Below, in pieces: positions 35,365-45,089 of a stretch of 64,000 nt of DNA. The notes below the pieces were generated by a model, which worked only from the letters and a program-made list of their open reading frames with translations, had not been told where the DNA came from and ran no database searches. Source of the stretch: an uncultured Opitutales bacterium (GTDB lineage: Bacteria > Verrucomicrobiota > Verrucomicrobiia > Opitutales > Intestinicryptomonadaceae); the NCBI GenBank assembly GCA_944389175.1, contig CALXLK010000003.1, positions 124,001-188,000 of the forward strand, written 5' to 3'. Positions within the stretch are counted from its first letter, which is position 1. The number at the start of each line of letters is the position of its first letter. The position numbers and the translations under genes are program-made.

Positions 35365-35930
35365 ACAGTGAATATCACCCGATAGGCGGGTTTCGATTCT
35401 GTGGCGCGGCGATTTTTTGCTACCGCAAAAAATTCCCGCCACTTTGTCAGTGAACCCGCTGGGCGGGTCTCCATTTTTGTGGCGTGGCAACACAAAAGTT
35501 GCGAAGCAAGCTTTTGGTGGAAGCTTTGGCGTTAGCCAAAGACCCCGAGCTTTATTTAGCGAGCGGGTGAATACAAGCCGAAGGCCGCGCATAGATGCGT
35601 TTATAAAAACGCACCCGAAGGACGCGCAGCAGCGTGTCAAACGGTTCGCGTATACAAACGCGAGTCAATGATCCCCCTAGAGCATAATCTTTGGTGTGGT
35701 TTTTATAAAAACAAACTTCTCTCACTGACAAAGCGGCGAATAAATAGCGGAAGTATTTTGCCGCGCCACAGGACAAAAAAACTGTCCAGCGGGTGATATT
35801 CACAGCCAAAGCGGCGAATAAATAGCGGAAGCTATTTCGCCGCGCCACAGGACAAAAAACCGTCCAGCGGGTGATATTCACAGCCAAAGCGGCGCTTTGC
35901 GCTACGCGCATCGCCGCGCCACAAGATGGA
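35361..35930. repeat. cluster of repeated units around a shared CGCCGCGCCACA core
   Basis: This 624-base gap holds no gene. Two near-identical tandem units of about 78 bases (35729-35806 and 35807-35885) each run from AAGCGGCGAATAAATAGCGG through CGCCGCGCCACAGG to GCGGGTGATATTCACAGCC. A third partial unit follows (to about 35930). Related sequence in the opposite orientation appears at 35361-35412 and 35436-35490. The middle (35500-35690) contains GC-rich short repeats. An open frame on the minus strand reads through the units, but its product only repeats AALAVNITRWTVF, so I do not call it a gene. Confidence 0.75.
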
Positions 35931-35943
35931 GGCGCACCTGCGC

Positions 35944-37371
35944 CTATTGGGCGAGAATGACAATGGAACGCTTGAAGTCGGGCAATTTGACTTGGGAATT
36001 TTCAATTTTCAAATCAACCCACTTGTCTTCCCAATCTAAATAGGCTTTTGCTTTGGAAAAACCGCCGCCTATTTTTACAACTTCGCCTGAAAGAATTTTC
36101 GCGGGAATGTTGTCGCGAAGCTCGGTGTGAATGTCGGAATTTTTATCCCTGCACCAGAAGATGCTTTTTGTCGCCCCGCGCAATCCGTAAACTCGCAAAG
36201 ACGGCGTGTCGGCTCTGAAAGGCACGGCGCGCTGCTTCGCCGCGTCAAAATCGGCAACGGCATTCTTGAAGAGCTTGAAATGGCGCCACAAATTGTTCTT
36301 CTGGACATAAGTGTCCCAGTACCAAATGTGACCGGGGCCGGCAGCGCCCGCAAAGAACGGCGCAAAAAGAGTGTCGTGCAAAATAACGCCCTCTTTGTCG
36401 GCGTCATGCTCGGGAGACTTGCCAACCCAGTCGCGCAGGGCAACTCCCGACTCTGCAAGTAAAACGGGCTTCTGCGGATTCCTTGCCAAAACGCGCGAAA
36501 CGGCTGTTTCCATGCAAACGTCCTGTGCGCCTTCGACCTCGGGCAGATACTGCTGCGGCAAATTGTAGCGGTGAATCTGAATGATGTCGTCCTGCGGCGC
36601 GAAGTAGTAGCGCATTTTTCCCTCCATCTGCTTGGGCGAGCCGCAAAAACTGCCGTAGCTCTGCGTTACCAAATTATTCGGAAAACGCTTGCGCGCCTCG
36701 CCGAGCATTTCGGCTGTCCACGCCATTTTTACGTCGGCGGGAACATTGAATACAACGTCAAATTCGTTCCAAAGTTCCCAAGCAAAAATTGTCGGATTGT
36801 CTGCATAGCGCTTGGCGAAGAAATCCATGCGCTTTTTGAAAAGTTCCTTGCCCTTCTCCGTGGTGAAAAATTCCTTGTTCGAGGCAAACGAGCCGCCGAA
36901 ATCCTTTAGGTAGATGTTGCGCGTGTAGTGCTTGCCGACAACATTGTGCGCGGGCGTTGCGCCCTTGAGCGTCAGAAAATGATGCAGACACATCTTCACT
37001 TTTATGCCGCGCTTTTGGCACATTTCTACAATTTTATCCAGACGCTTCGCGCGCGATTCGTCGTAAACGCCTTCCGAAACTTCGCTTTCGGTAAAATCCG
37101 AGCTAATCCAAATTCTGATGAAATTTCCGCCGTTTTTTGCAAGATTGTCAAGCTGGGCTTCTACCTCGGCAAGCGTCTGCTCTTCGTCCTTGCTGTCCCA
37201 CTTAAACGGCGGCCAGCAGAAATTCAACCCATTGGGAATGAAAGTTTCGCCATTTTGAAGAGCAAAATAGCGATTGGAGTCTTTCGATACCCCCACAAAC
37301 CCGCCGTCCTTTTTACACGCGGACAACACCAGCGCCGCCCCCACAACAATAGATAATACAATTTTTTTCAT
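35944..37371 (-). CDS. GH5-like glycoside hydrolase lipoprotein
   Basis: This is a paralogue of the enzyme at 17150-18589, with the same layout. The start at 37371 gives a lipoprotein signal (VLSIVVGAALVLSACKK, lipobox LSAC), so this copy is membrane-anchored where the other is secreted. Catalytic residues are in FAWELWNEFD (acid/base) and PVLLAESGV (nucleophile). The substrate-binding Arg is in NFIRIWISSDF. At 475 residues it includes a small C-terminal beta domain. Both copies place an aromatic-rich YWDTYVQKNNLW segment near the end of the barrel. Substrate is not assigned; beta-mannan or a related glycan is possible. Confidence 0.8.
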   Translation of the reverse strand: MKKIVLSIVVGAALVLSACKKDGGFVGVSKDSNRYFALQNGETFIPNGLNFCWPPFKWDSKDEEQTLAEVEAQLDNLAKNGGNFIRIWISSDFTESEVSEGVYDESRAKRLDKIVEMCQKRGIKVKMCLHHFLTLKGATPAHNVVGKHYTRNIYLKDFGGSFASNKEFFTTEKGKELFKKRMDFFAKRYADNPTIFAWELWNEFDVVFNVPADVKMAWTAEMLGEARKRFPNNLVTQSYGSFCGSPKQMEGKMRYYFAPQDDIIQIHRYNLPQQYLPEVEGAQDVCMETAVSRVLARNPQKPVLLAESGVALRDWVGKSPEHDADKEGVILHDTLFAPFFAGAAGPGHIWYWDTYVQKNNLWRHFKLFKNAVADFDAAKQRAVPFRADTPSLRVYGLRGATKSIFWCRDKNSDIHTELRDNIPAKILSGEVVKIGGGFSKAKAYLDWEDKWVDLKIENSQVKLPDFKRSIVILAQ

Positions 37372-37486
37372 GATAGATGTATTTGGAATTAACAATACGA
37401 AAAGTTTGAGCTCTAATTCTTCGAAAGACAATCCAAATAATTCAAATATCAAAATATTGTTTGTTGTTGAACCAAAATGGACAACT

Positions 37487-38230
37487 TCACTCTGTTTTAA
37501 GTTCAGATCTGAACATCAATATTTTTTTGTACAACTCCGCCTTCGCGACTTCAAACAATACTTGCGATTTTTCAAATGAAATAAGCGTAATTTTTGTAGA
37601 AAATTGCTCATTATCCCAAACGCTGTCTGTGAGAATTTCGTATATGGCAAATACATTGCGGCAGAAAAAATAGCGTGTCAACCCTCCCCTGCCGTCAAAA
37701 GATATACTGCCCAAATTCTTAACACCTATGAATTCTTTTTTCTTTTCCCGTGATGATATGCGCGAACACTTTTCAAAAGCCAGAAACTGATAACAGGTTT
37801 CTGTCCACGACCCTCCACCATTGTCGTAGATTTTCAAAATTTGAATGCCGTTTTTTAGAGCACCTTTCCATTCGTAGGAAAATCTCCCGCCCTCTTCAGG
37901 ACGAATCCAAGCTCCGTAGCGCTCAACGTACACCTTTTCTTTTGAAAAAAACGCATTGCGTTGCGCCGGATCAACAAGCAAAACGGCCGGTCCGAGATCG
38001 GCACAACTTCCTTGTAATTGTTGCAACGCCGCTATCGGAACCAAAACCTTGCCTTCGGCTCTTGGTCTCATTGAGGAATCTTTCAGATATTTACTGGTAT
38101 ATTTTGTCTCCGAATCTACTTCAATTTCAGTTTCATTCCAGTTGAGCGATTTTTCGGGAATAAACGTATACGGCAAGTCTTTATCTTCTATTGGTTTTGG
38201 AGCTAAATCCGAGCAGTCTATTACTTCCAT
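37487..38230 (-). CDS. hypothetical protein
   Basis: I do not recognise this 247-residue protein. It has an ATG start and no signal peptide or membrane helix. The sequence contains two Cys-bearing segments (EVIDCSDLAP at the start, QLQGSCADLGPAVLLV near residue 75). It has a beta-rich middle (VERYGAWIRPEEGGRFSYEWKG) and a helical C terminus. It lies upstream of the GH5-like lipoprotein on the same strand with a 115-base gap and is divergent from the integrase relic. Codon use is a little more AT-rich than the neighbouring glycosidases. It could be cargo of the element that brought in the integrase. Confidence 0.5.
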   Translation of the reverse strand: MEVIDCSDLAPKPIEDKDLPYTFIPEKSLNWNETEIEVDSETKYTSKYLKDSSMRPRAEGKVLVPIAALQQLQGSCADLGPAVLLVDPAQRNAFFSKEKVYVERYGAWIRPEEGGRFSYEWKGALKNGIQILKIYDNGGGSWTETCYQFLAFEKCSRISSREKKKEFIGVKNLGSISFDGRGGLTRYFFCRNVFAIYEILTDSVWDNEQFSTKITLISFEKSQVLFEVAKAELYKKILMFRSELKTE

Positions 38231-38331
38231 ATCGTCGAAATATTTTAAAATTTTTTATAAAAACACCTCTTACAGAGGAAGATTTCTAACGTTTGAGTGA
38301 ATAATTTGTTGACAGCAGTATTCCAAATACC

Positions 38332-39329
38332 ATGAACAACGAAATTACATTAGCCAGAAAGATTTTAAATGGCAGCGAGATAGGGGTGTTAGATGCCGTA
38401 AGACTCGTGAAAAACATCTTGGATACCAAGGTGTCGGGAACGAATTTATCAGATTTGCAATATTGTGCAAAAGTAATCTATGCCGGACTGCGGAATGCGC
38501 GCCAGAAAAACATGCAAGTCGGCATGGCTTTTTCGTTATATTTAGAGAAAAAGAGACACTTACGCGCCGATTCACTGCGCGACATTTTGTATTTGGGCAA
38601 CCGACTGTTCAGAGCCAAACCCGAAAATAAATTGCGTAATTTTTCCGATTTTTCGGTTTCTTATTGTGAAGAATGGCTGGATTCGGCGTTTTCCACCCCT
38701 TCTCAATTCAACAAAGCACGAACTATGCTGCACGGCTTTTTCGAATTTGCTGTACGGCGAGAATGGTGTGATAGAAATCCAGTGAAGCTTGTTGAGCGAA
38801 AAAAATAGTTGAACAAGAAATAATTCCATTAAAACTTGCCGAAACTCGGCGTTTAATTGATACGGCGCGGAAAGAAAATACAAATTGTGCTGTTGTTGCG
38901 GCGGTTCTGGCTTATTCGGGGATTCGCCCGTGCGAAGTTAGGCGTCTTTGCTGGAACGATATTGATTTTGAAGAAAATATAATTACGGTGTGCTCTATAT
39001 GTTCAAAGACGGGCGGCGTGCGACAGGTTGAAATTGTGCCTGCGCTAAGGCAGGTTTTAAAAGAGTGTAGATTCTATGCAAATGACAAAAAAATATGTCC
39101 GAGTGGGTGGGAATATCGTTGGCGGAAAATTCGCAACAATGCGGGTTTCCGAGGGAAATAGGTTCAAGACGTTCTTCGACATACTTACGCGAGTTTTCAC
39201 GTCAAGCGTTATGCGGATATGCCGCGCTTACAATTAAATATGGGGCATAGGGATTTATCGCTGTTGCGTTCGCGCTATGTCAATATGCGGGGAATTTCAA
39301 AATCTGATGCAATGGCGTTCTTTAGGTAG
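38332..39329 (+). pseudogene. tyrosine recombinase/integrase, broken by a frameshift and a stop
   Basis: The first frame (38332-38808) encodes the N-terminal SAM-like DNA-binding domain (to NPVKLVERKK). At an A7 tract near 38797-38804 the frame is lost. The next frame continues as the catalytic domain: AYSGIRPCEVRRLCW with the first Arg, SKTGGVRQVEIVP, then after an in-frame TAG near 39160 VLRHTYASFHVKRYAD, MGHRDLSLLRSRYVNM with the His-Arg pair and the Tyr nucleophile. The ordered R...LRHT...GHRDLS...Y pattern is that of XerC/D-like recombinases. With two breaks it should be inactive. It marks former mobile-element activity between the glycosidase blocks. Confidence 0.85.
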
Positions 39330-39370
39330 ATTTTCTGCTTTTTATTTTGGCCGGTCGGACAAACAGCGCC

Positions 39371-39399
39371 AAAAAAAGGCCGCTTTTGCGGGCGGCCTT
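39371..39399 (-). terminator. Rho-independent terminator downstream of ddh
   Basis: The stem AAGGCCGC/GCGGCCTT with a short loop is followed on the minus strand by seven T. It lies 44 bases after the ddh stop. Confidence 0.8.
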
Positions 39400-39442
39400 C
39401 GGGAATGGCTTTAATGTTTGTTTTGCGGGCGGGTTTCGCGGG

Positions 39443-40429
39443 TTAGAGCATTGTGGCTCTGAGTTCTTCGCCGCTTTTTGCGCTCAGGTATGCGGGGGCG
39501 ATATCGAAGACCGTTTTGCAGCCGCTTTGCCCCTCTTTGTTCAATCTGTATGCGGCTCTTGCGTATGCCAAGAGAACGCACGAGGTAAACTCGGGGTTGG
39601 AATCGAGTTTGAGGCTATATTCTATGATGTGGCTGTTTTCGTCGTTAAAGCCCGTTTTGGCGCATCTTAGCACGAAGCCGCCGTGGGGAATGCGGCTGTG
39701 GTCGCGGGCAAATTCGTCCTCTGCAATGAAGTGCACGGTGGTGTCGTAATCGGCGAAGTAATTCGGCATTTCCTTAATCTGTCTTTCGACTTCCGCTGCG
39801 TTTGCGCCCTCTTCCAGAACAACGAAGCATTCGCGCGTGTGTTTTTGGCGCGTTGTCAAATCGGGATTTTTGCCGCTTCTTACAGCGTCGAGAGCCGACT
39901 GTACGGGAATTGTATACTGTTTTGCGTTTTTGACGCCCTTTATGCGTCGGACGGCGTCGGAATGCCCTTGGCTTACGCCCTTGCCCCAGAAAGTGTAGTC
40001 TTTGCCTTCGGGAAGGATTGCGTTTGCGTACATTCTGTTAAGCGAGAAAAGTCCGGGGTCCCAACCGACGGAGATAATGGCGACTTTGCCCGCAGACTTT
40101 GCCGACTTGTCTACGGCGGCGAAGTGTTCGGGGATTTTGGCGTGGGTGTCGAAACTGTCGATGACGTTGAACATTTTTGCGTATTCTGGCGTCTGTTTGG
40201 GCAGGTCTGTAGCGCTGCCGCCGCAGGCTACCATAACGTCTATTTTGCCGAGCCAGTCGGCGATTTTTTCCGCGCTTTCGACCTTCGCCGTTTCCGTTGA
40301 AATTTTGAGGCTTTCGGGGTCTCTTCTTGTGAAGACCGCCACCAGTTCCATATCGGGATTTTGGCGGATTGTGCATTCGACACCCCTGCCCAAGTTCCCG
40401 TATCCGATGATACCGATTTTTATACTCAT
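39443..40429 (-). CDS. ddh: meso-diaminopimelate D-dehydrogenase
   Basis: Ddh makes meso-2,6-diaminopimelate in one NADPH-dependent step from tetrahydrodipicolinate, for lysine and peptidoglycan synthesis. The N-terminal Rossmann motif is IGIIGYGNLGRGVE (residues 5-18), with AVFTRRDPE binding the NADP phosphate. Substrate-binding family motifs are seen in SFDTHAKIPEH, SVGWDPGLFSLNR and GKGVSQGHSDAVRRIKGV. At 328 residues it is the usual length. It is the only clear housekeeping gene in the catabolic stretch and is monocistronic with its own terminator. The upstream region is directly followed by the decayed copy of the GH28 3' end. Confidence 0.95.
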   Translation of the reverse strand: MSIKIGIIGYGNLGRGVECTIRQNPDMELVAVFTRRDPESLKISTETAKVESAEKIADWLGKIDVMVACGGSATDLPKQTPEYAKMFNVIDSFDTHAKIPEHFAAVDKSAKSAGKVAIISVGWDPGLFSLNRMYANAILPEGKDYTFWGKGVSQGHSDAVRRIKGVKNAKQYTIPVQSALDAVRSGKNPDLTTRQKHTRECFVVLEEGANAAEVERQIKEMPNYFADYDTTVHFIAEDEFARDHSRIPHGGFVLRCAKTGFNDENSHIIEYSLKLDSNPEFTSCVLLAYARAAYRLNKEGQSGCKTVFDIAPAYLSAKSGEELRATML

Positions 40430-40502
40430 AACAAGCCGTGGAATTTGGCTTATTTTTGCGAAAAATTCAACATTTTATGCAATGTTTTTTGCGGTTGCCG
40501 CC

Positions 40503-40649
40503 GAATGTTCTTCCGCTGAAAAAATGCGCAACAGGTGTGGTGAGCATCGCGGAGGAAGATTCGGAGAAATTCCCAAAAGCAAATTATCGATTTTGCGGCT
40601 ATTCAATAACGACGCCTTAGGTGGGGGCCGAGATGTTGAACTGCTCCGC
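40503..40649. repeat. 147-bp direct repeat, copy 1 (decayed)
   Basis: This segment matches 46797-46944 at about 96% (five substitutions, one indel). In the other copy it is the 3' end and downstream region of the GH28-like gene. Here it is a stranded remnant whose reading frame has an extra stop (in ACC TAA GGC on the minus strand). It lies between ddh and the GH30 promoter. Confidence 0.9.
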
Positions 40650-40673
40650 AAAGACAGCACTTGATTTTTTGTA

Positions 40674-40702
40674 TTGACACGCTGTTTGATAAGATATATT
40701 CT
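40674..40702 (+). promoter_or_regulatory. predicted sigma-70 promoter of the GH30 gene
   Basis: TTGACA at 40674-40679 is followed after 17 bases by TATTCT at 40697-40702 (or TATATT two bases earlier). The start codon is 36 bases downstream. The promoter lies just right of the 147-bp repeat copy. Confidence 0.55.
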
Positions 40703-40738
40703 GGACTCTAAAAATTTTTAAACCTTAAAGTTGATATA

Positions 40739-42331
40739 ATGGATATAAAAATACTTGCAATTGCATCGCTTGCGGTCGCTTCAAAGCTTATCGCCACCCA
40801 GTTGAATATAACAATAGATACCGAGAAAACCTACCAAAGCATAGACAATTTCGCCGCATCCGACGCTTGGAGCGGAAACTTTGCCGGGCAGTATTTCGAT
40901 GAACGCCAGAAAAACCAAATCGCAAAATGGCTCTTCTCGCAAGAACTTGGAGCTGACGGAAATCCGGAGGGAATAGGCCTTTCTATGTGGAGAATCAATC
41001 TCGGCGGCGGCACGCTCGAGCAGGACGGCGCCGATATTCAGCCATACCAGCGCAGGGCCGAATCGTTCCTTACCAAAGACGGGAAGCATTGCGATTGGGG
41101 CAAATGCGCCGGGCAGCAATATTTCATGCGCAAGGCAAAAGAATACGGCTGCGATAAATTTCTGCTGTTTTCTAACACCCCGCCCGTCCAGTGGACTAAA
41201 AACGGCAAAGGATATATGAACTTTGATTCCTTTGCCACGAACCTCAAGCCGGATTGCTACGGAAAGTTTGCAGATTACATGGTAACAGTGGCCAAACACT
41301 TCGAGTCCGAAGGCTATAATATAGCCTACATTAGTCCCATAAACGAACCCCAGGGCGACTGGAATAAAAACCGTCAGGAAGGCACTGCGTGGTGGCTTTC
41401 GGATATGGCAAAAATGGCCAGAGAACTGGATAAATCAATTTTAAAGGCAAACCTAAAAAATACAAAAATCCTCCTTGGAGAAAGCAACTCTTATTTGGCC
41501 TGCATAGATGGGGTGTCGCCTAAGAGTATATGGAGTAACCCATACGACAAGAAGTGCCCTCCGGAAGAACTGCCGATGAGCCAATTGAAAGCGTTTTTCT
41601 CAAAAGACTCCCCTCATTATATAGGGGATCTAAAAACACTGCATAATGTCTGGGCCGCGCACGCCTACGGTAGCGCTCACAGTTATAAAGGGGCCGTAGA
41701 TATCCGCAAAAAATTTGCAGCAGAAATCGCTAAGTATCCCGTGGGCTTTATGCAATCGGAATGGTGCATGCTTCCCAGAAAGAAGATCTTTGAGGGCTTT
41801 ACAAAAGATTGGGCAACTGACAACTATGCAGACATGCAGTCATCCCTTAAAATGGCGCGCATAATATCTCTTGATCTGACAATGCTGCAATCTCAAGGAT
41901 GGGGATATTGGAAAGGAATGGAGGTCAAGGGCGATCATGCGCTTATCGGCCTATATCCTAAAAACGGACGCTTGGAAAACGGAGGAGTTGTGCGCGCAAA
42001 CAAAATGCTATGGGCGCTGGGCAACTACAGCCTGTTTATCCGCCCTGGCTTTAAGCGCGTAGAGCTGTCCGGCGCCGACGACATAAACAGTGTGCTTGGT
42101 TCTGCTTTCATATCTTCAGACGGCAAGAGAATTGTAGCGGTTTTTGTAAACTCTTCTTTCGACACAGTCGAAGCAAACATATCAGTGCCCTCCTGCAAAA
42201 AGAAAATTGCAAAAGTAGCCGCATTTAAAACGGATGAACGCAGCGACTTGGCCAATCTCAGAATCTCTGACTTGTCAACGTTTGCCTTTTCTCCCCGCTC
42301 TATAACAACATTTGTCTACGACTTAAACTAA
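40739..42331 (+). CDS. GH30-family glycosidase, galactanase-like
   Basis: This is a 530-residue enzyme of glycoside hydrolase family 30, probably the subfamily of endo-beta-1,6-galactanases. The barrel starts with the typical IDNFAASDAWSG and SMWRINLGGGTLEQD. Acid/base Glu203 lies in YISPINEPQGDW and nucleophile Glu341 in FMQSEWCM. A beta-sandwich at the C terminus (from about residue 425) packs on the barrel, as in the family. The N terminus is short and hydrophobic (ILAIASLAVASKLIATQ), likely a signal peptide. It opens the block bounded by the 147-bp repeats. Confidence 0.8.
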   Translation: MDIKILAIASLAVASKLIATQLNITIDTEKTYQSIDNFAASDAWSGNFAGQYFDERQKNQIAKWLFSQELGADGNPEGIGLSMWRINLGGGTLEQDGADIQPYQRRAESFLTKDGKHCDWGKCAGQQYFMRKAKEYGCDKFLLFSNTPPVQWTKNGKGYMNFDSFATNLKPDCYGKFADYMVTVAKHFESEGYNIAYISPINEPQGDWNKNRQEGTAWWLSDMAKMARELDKSILKANLKNTKILLGESNSYLACIDGVSPKSIWSNPYDKKCPPEELPMSQLKAFFSKDSPHYIGDLKTLHNVWAAHAYGSAHSYKGAVDIRKKFAAEIAKYPVGFMQSEWCMLPRKKIFEGFTKDWATDNYADMQSSLKMARIISLDLTMLQSQGWGYWKGMEVKGDHALIGLYPKNGRLENGGVVRANKMLWALGNYSLFIRPGFKRVELSGADDINSVLGSAFISSDGKRIVAVFVNSSFDTVEANISVPSCKKKIAKVAAFKTDERSDLANLRISDLSTFAFSPRSITTFVYDLN

Positions 42332-42862
42332 TACAATTTACTCTCAAGATAGCCGTAAAGAAATATTGCCCGTATTCCTCTTACAGCCCCCCCCTGCCCG
42401 CGCGCCACTTGCAGATATTACGCCAATTGGCGCGCGGAAACACAGTTTGCGAAATCGTCGCAAACTTGAATTATGTGCAGCCTGCGGGATTGGGCGCGCT
42501 TTTTGCTTTTGAGCGCATTCCGTTAAAATCCGCCGCCTTAGGTTTCGTATTGCTTCCATTCCTTAGATAACGCTCAAAACTGTTGGCCTTTTTCGCGCAT
42601 AGGAAAATTTTTGTCTATGCGCGCCCATTTTGTAGCGCTATCTATCATAAAATTTTCGGCTATACAAATATCCAAACCAAGTCATAAATGTTAGATGTGG
42701 ATAGTTACTCTGTTGTAGGCTGCAAATTTAAGCTGCGTATGTGCCGAAAATAAATATGCGGCCGAGTTAAAGCAATCAGCCGCATGTTTATATGCTTCCA
42801 ATCGGCGCACTATACTTCAAATCTTTGTTAAAATGCGCTAATTGTCCAGCTTGAATAAAAGA
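42332..42862. other. intergenic region with a G8 tract and a hairpin
   Basis: No gene is supportable here. The region contains a C8 run (42387-42394). Just after it is a 10-bp inverted repeat CCGCGCGCCA/TGGCGCGCGG (42398-42407 and 42428-42437, 20-base loop) without a T-run. A weaker ATGCGGC/GCCGCAT stem lies at 42755-42785. It separates the convergent ends of the GH30 and DUF6259-like genes. Confidence 0.5.
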
Positions 42863-45037
42863 TTATCTCTTTTTGAATATCAAAACTACAACGGCGTCTT
42901 TGCCCAGGGAAAGGCTTGCTGAATCTTTAGCCCCTTCCGAAGAATACTTTCCAAGCCCGTCGCTTTCCTCAAAATCATATCCGGCAACCTTGAAGCCGAC
43001 ATCTACGGATTTGCTATGCGACTGAGTGGCAACTATCGCGAGCTTATCACCATTGGTAAAGGCCGAATAGTCTATACGGGGATTCGAGCATTCAACCAAG
43101 TCGATATCGCGAAATGTTCCGTTTAGGATAAGCCCGCGATATTTATCGCGCAGACGCCCTATCTCTTTTAAATAGGCCTGGTATTTTGGCGCTTGGGCGA
43201 TTGTTGCGCGGCATCGGTAAATTTCAACGTCGCTCCTCCAGCCGCGCAGCAGGGCCAGATTTACCCTGCGCTTTACGTCTGTATCGTCCCGTATTTGCCT
43301 GTCGGTTGTTATGGTTTCGGGAAATATGTAGCTGTATAGCGGCACATATCTGGTGCGCATAACCCCGTATTTATCCCTAAAAACGAGATCGGTATGCACA
43401 TCGACATTATGCACATAATCTGCATATTCGCTCGTGCAGTCTGAAAGCCATTCTATGCCGAAAGTTGCATTGGGATTGCGGCTTTTTATATGGTCGCGCA
43501 ATTTCTCAAGCATTTTTCGTTTGGCGCCCATTACCTCCATAAAAGGAACGGCATGCCCGTGTGATTCGTCCCAACAGACTTGGCTCTGATAACCAAGCTG
43601 GTCAAAAAACACACCGTCGGCTCCCATATCGAGCGCCCTATCCGCCAGTTTCTTTAAAAGTTCAAGCCATTCTGTTGAAGACGGACACGCCGTAACAAAG
43701 GTCTTGTTCCCGAAAGCGCGCAGAGCCGTGCCTGGCCCCCCAAACATATAGCGCTCTATATGTTCGCTTCCGCCGGGAACTTTTATGCAGATATTTTTAC
43801 CCTTGTTCTTGTAAAAATCTGTCGCCCTGTCTATGAGCTGGCCGTTGTAATATATTATTACTTTGCCGCCGCCTTTCTGGAATTGTGAAATGGCTTTTTT
43901 TAGCGCCTCGTCGCCGCCCTGCTCGGTATCGGGGGAATAGTGCGGATACCCCGCGTCATGACCCTCGTTAAACCAGCCGAAAAGAAAAAGTGTATCTATA
44001 TCGGCTGCCAAACCGTCTTTTAAAATCTTGGGAAAATCAGTATAATTAAAAAATCTTTTCCCGTATTGGTGCTTTGCTATGAGGCGCTGCCACCCGTTGG
44101 AATTCAATATTGAATCGGCTGGCTTGCGGGGTTTGTACCACGAATTTGCCCATTGGCGGTATAATTTTGCCCCTTCGCGCCAATTTTTTACAGGCGCTAT
44201 AGCGTATGAGGGATATGACAGCTCCTGTCCCGGCTTCAAATAAGGATATTTTACAAAGCCTGCATCTATTTCGCGCGCAAATTTTCCAGGAACTGCCCTC
44301 CCCCTAAAAAGATGCAATGTCTTTTGAAAGGATTCGTCGTAACTTGCGGCATATAATGCTTCCTTTGTATTGAAGTCTTCAATAAAGAAACAATTTAACG
44401 CCAATTTGCCGGGATAGACTTCGCAACGCTCAAAGGCATTATAATCTTCTGCCATATAAAGTGTTACATGATTGGTTCGCCCAACCCAATCGCGCATGTT
44501 CCTATGGGCGTATGAACCGCCGCTATAGGACCATATAACTCCATATTTTTCCGGAAAAGCGAGGTTCTTAATGAAAGGAAATTGAAATTCGCGCAATATT
44601 AAGTTTTTTGATGCATTTTTTATGGCAGGTTTGAAAAGTATCTGCTTACCGTCTAGGGTGCAGTCTATTTCAACGGGAAAATCGCCCCCATAGGCAATCT
44701 TTAAATGCTTGTCGGAGAGTTTGTTCACTTTCACCGGGGCATCTGAGGGCAAATATTCATTTTCAAGGACATCGCCTTTGGAATATATTATGCGCCATAA
44801 ATCGCCTCCGCCTGCATAATCGGTATTTGTAGCCTTGTTTTTTAACGATACAAGTTTGCCCTTGTCGTCAATTTTTAAGCTTAATGCATCGTTTTCTATG
44901 ACAAAAACACTTGGCTGCTCCAAAACGTTTTCTTTTGAATCGGCCGCCGAAGCGCACAAATATATAGAATTCAATACAAGGAATGGGCAGATTAAAATCC
45001 TCGCCCAGAAATTTGGGTGTACAAATGTCTCTATCAT
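42863..45037 (-). CDS. secreted TIM-barrel glycosidase-like protein (DUF6259-like)
   Basis: This 724-residue exported protein has the layout of DUF6259/GH36-like enzymes. An N-terminal beta-sandwich (about 40-300: IENDALSLKIDDKGKLVSLKNKATNTDYAG) precedes a TIM barrel with WQRLIAKHQYGKRFFNYTDFP, LFLFGWFNEGHDAGYPHYSPD and GADGVFFDQLGYQS. The Asp in FFDQLGYQ and the Glu in FGIEWLSDC are the likely catalytic pair. A small beta domain ends the protein. I start at ATG 45037, since the predicted promoter at 45062-45089 excludes the TTG at 45079. Signal peptide: ILICPFLVLNSIYLCASA. The enzymatic specificity is unknown. Confidence 0.7.
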   Translation of the reverse strand: MIETFVHPNFWARILICPFLVLNSIYLCASAADSKENVLEQPSVFVIENDALSLKIDDKGKLVSLKNKATNTDYAGGGDLWRIIYSKGDVLENEYLPSDAPVKVNKLSDKHLKIAYGGDFPVEIDCTLDGKQILFKPAIKNASKNLILREFQFPFIKNLAFPEKYGVIWSYSGGSYAHRNMRDWVGRTNHVTLYMAEDYNAFERCEVYPGKLALNCFFIEDFNTKEALYAASYDESFQKTLHLFRGRAVPGKFAREIDAGFVKYPYLKPGQELSYPSYAIAPVKNWREGAKLYRQWANSWYKPRKPADSILNSNGWQRLIAKHQYGKRFFNYTDFPKILKDGLAADIDTLFLFGWFNEGHDAGYPHYSPDTEQGGDEALKKAISQFQKGGGKVIIYYNGQLIDRATDFYKNKGKNICIKVPGGSEHIERYMFGGPGTALRAFGNKTFVTACPSSTEWLELLKKLADRALDMGADGVFFDQLGYQSQVCWDESHGHAVPFMEVMGAKRKMLEKLRDHIKSRNPNATFGIEWLSDCTSEYADYVHNVDVHTDLVFRDKYGVMRTRYVPLYSYIFPETITTDRQIRDDTDVKRRVNLALLRGWRSDVEIYRCRATIAQAPKYQAYLKEIGRLRDKYRGLILNGTFRDIDLVECSNPRIDYSAFTNGDKLAIVATQSHSKSVDVGFKVAGYDFEESDGLGKYSSEGAKDSASLSLGKDAVVVLIFKKR

Positions 45038-45061
45038 ATGATTAACTGTGTGTTGTGTGGT

Positions 45062-45089
45062 AGGATAGAGTATTTTCAATGCATGTCAA
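45062..45089 (-). promoter_or_regulatory. predicted sigma-70 promoter of the DUF6259-like gene
   Basis: On the minus strand TTGACA (45084-45089) is followed after 16 bases by TATCCT (45062-45067). The ATG at 45037 is about 20 bases beyond the expected transcription start. This decides the gene start. Confidence 0.55.

Noticed and set aside
42398-42437. GC-rich hairpin as a terminator of the GH30 gene
   Set aside because: There is no T-run after the stem on either strand.
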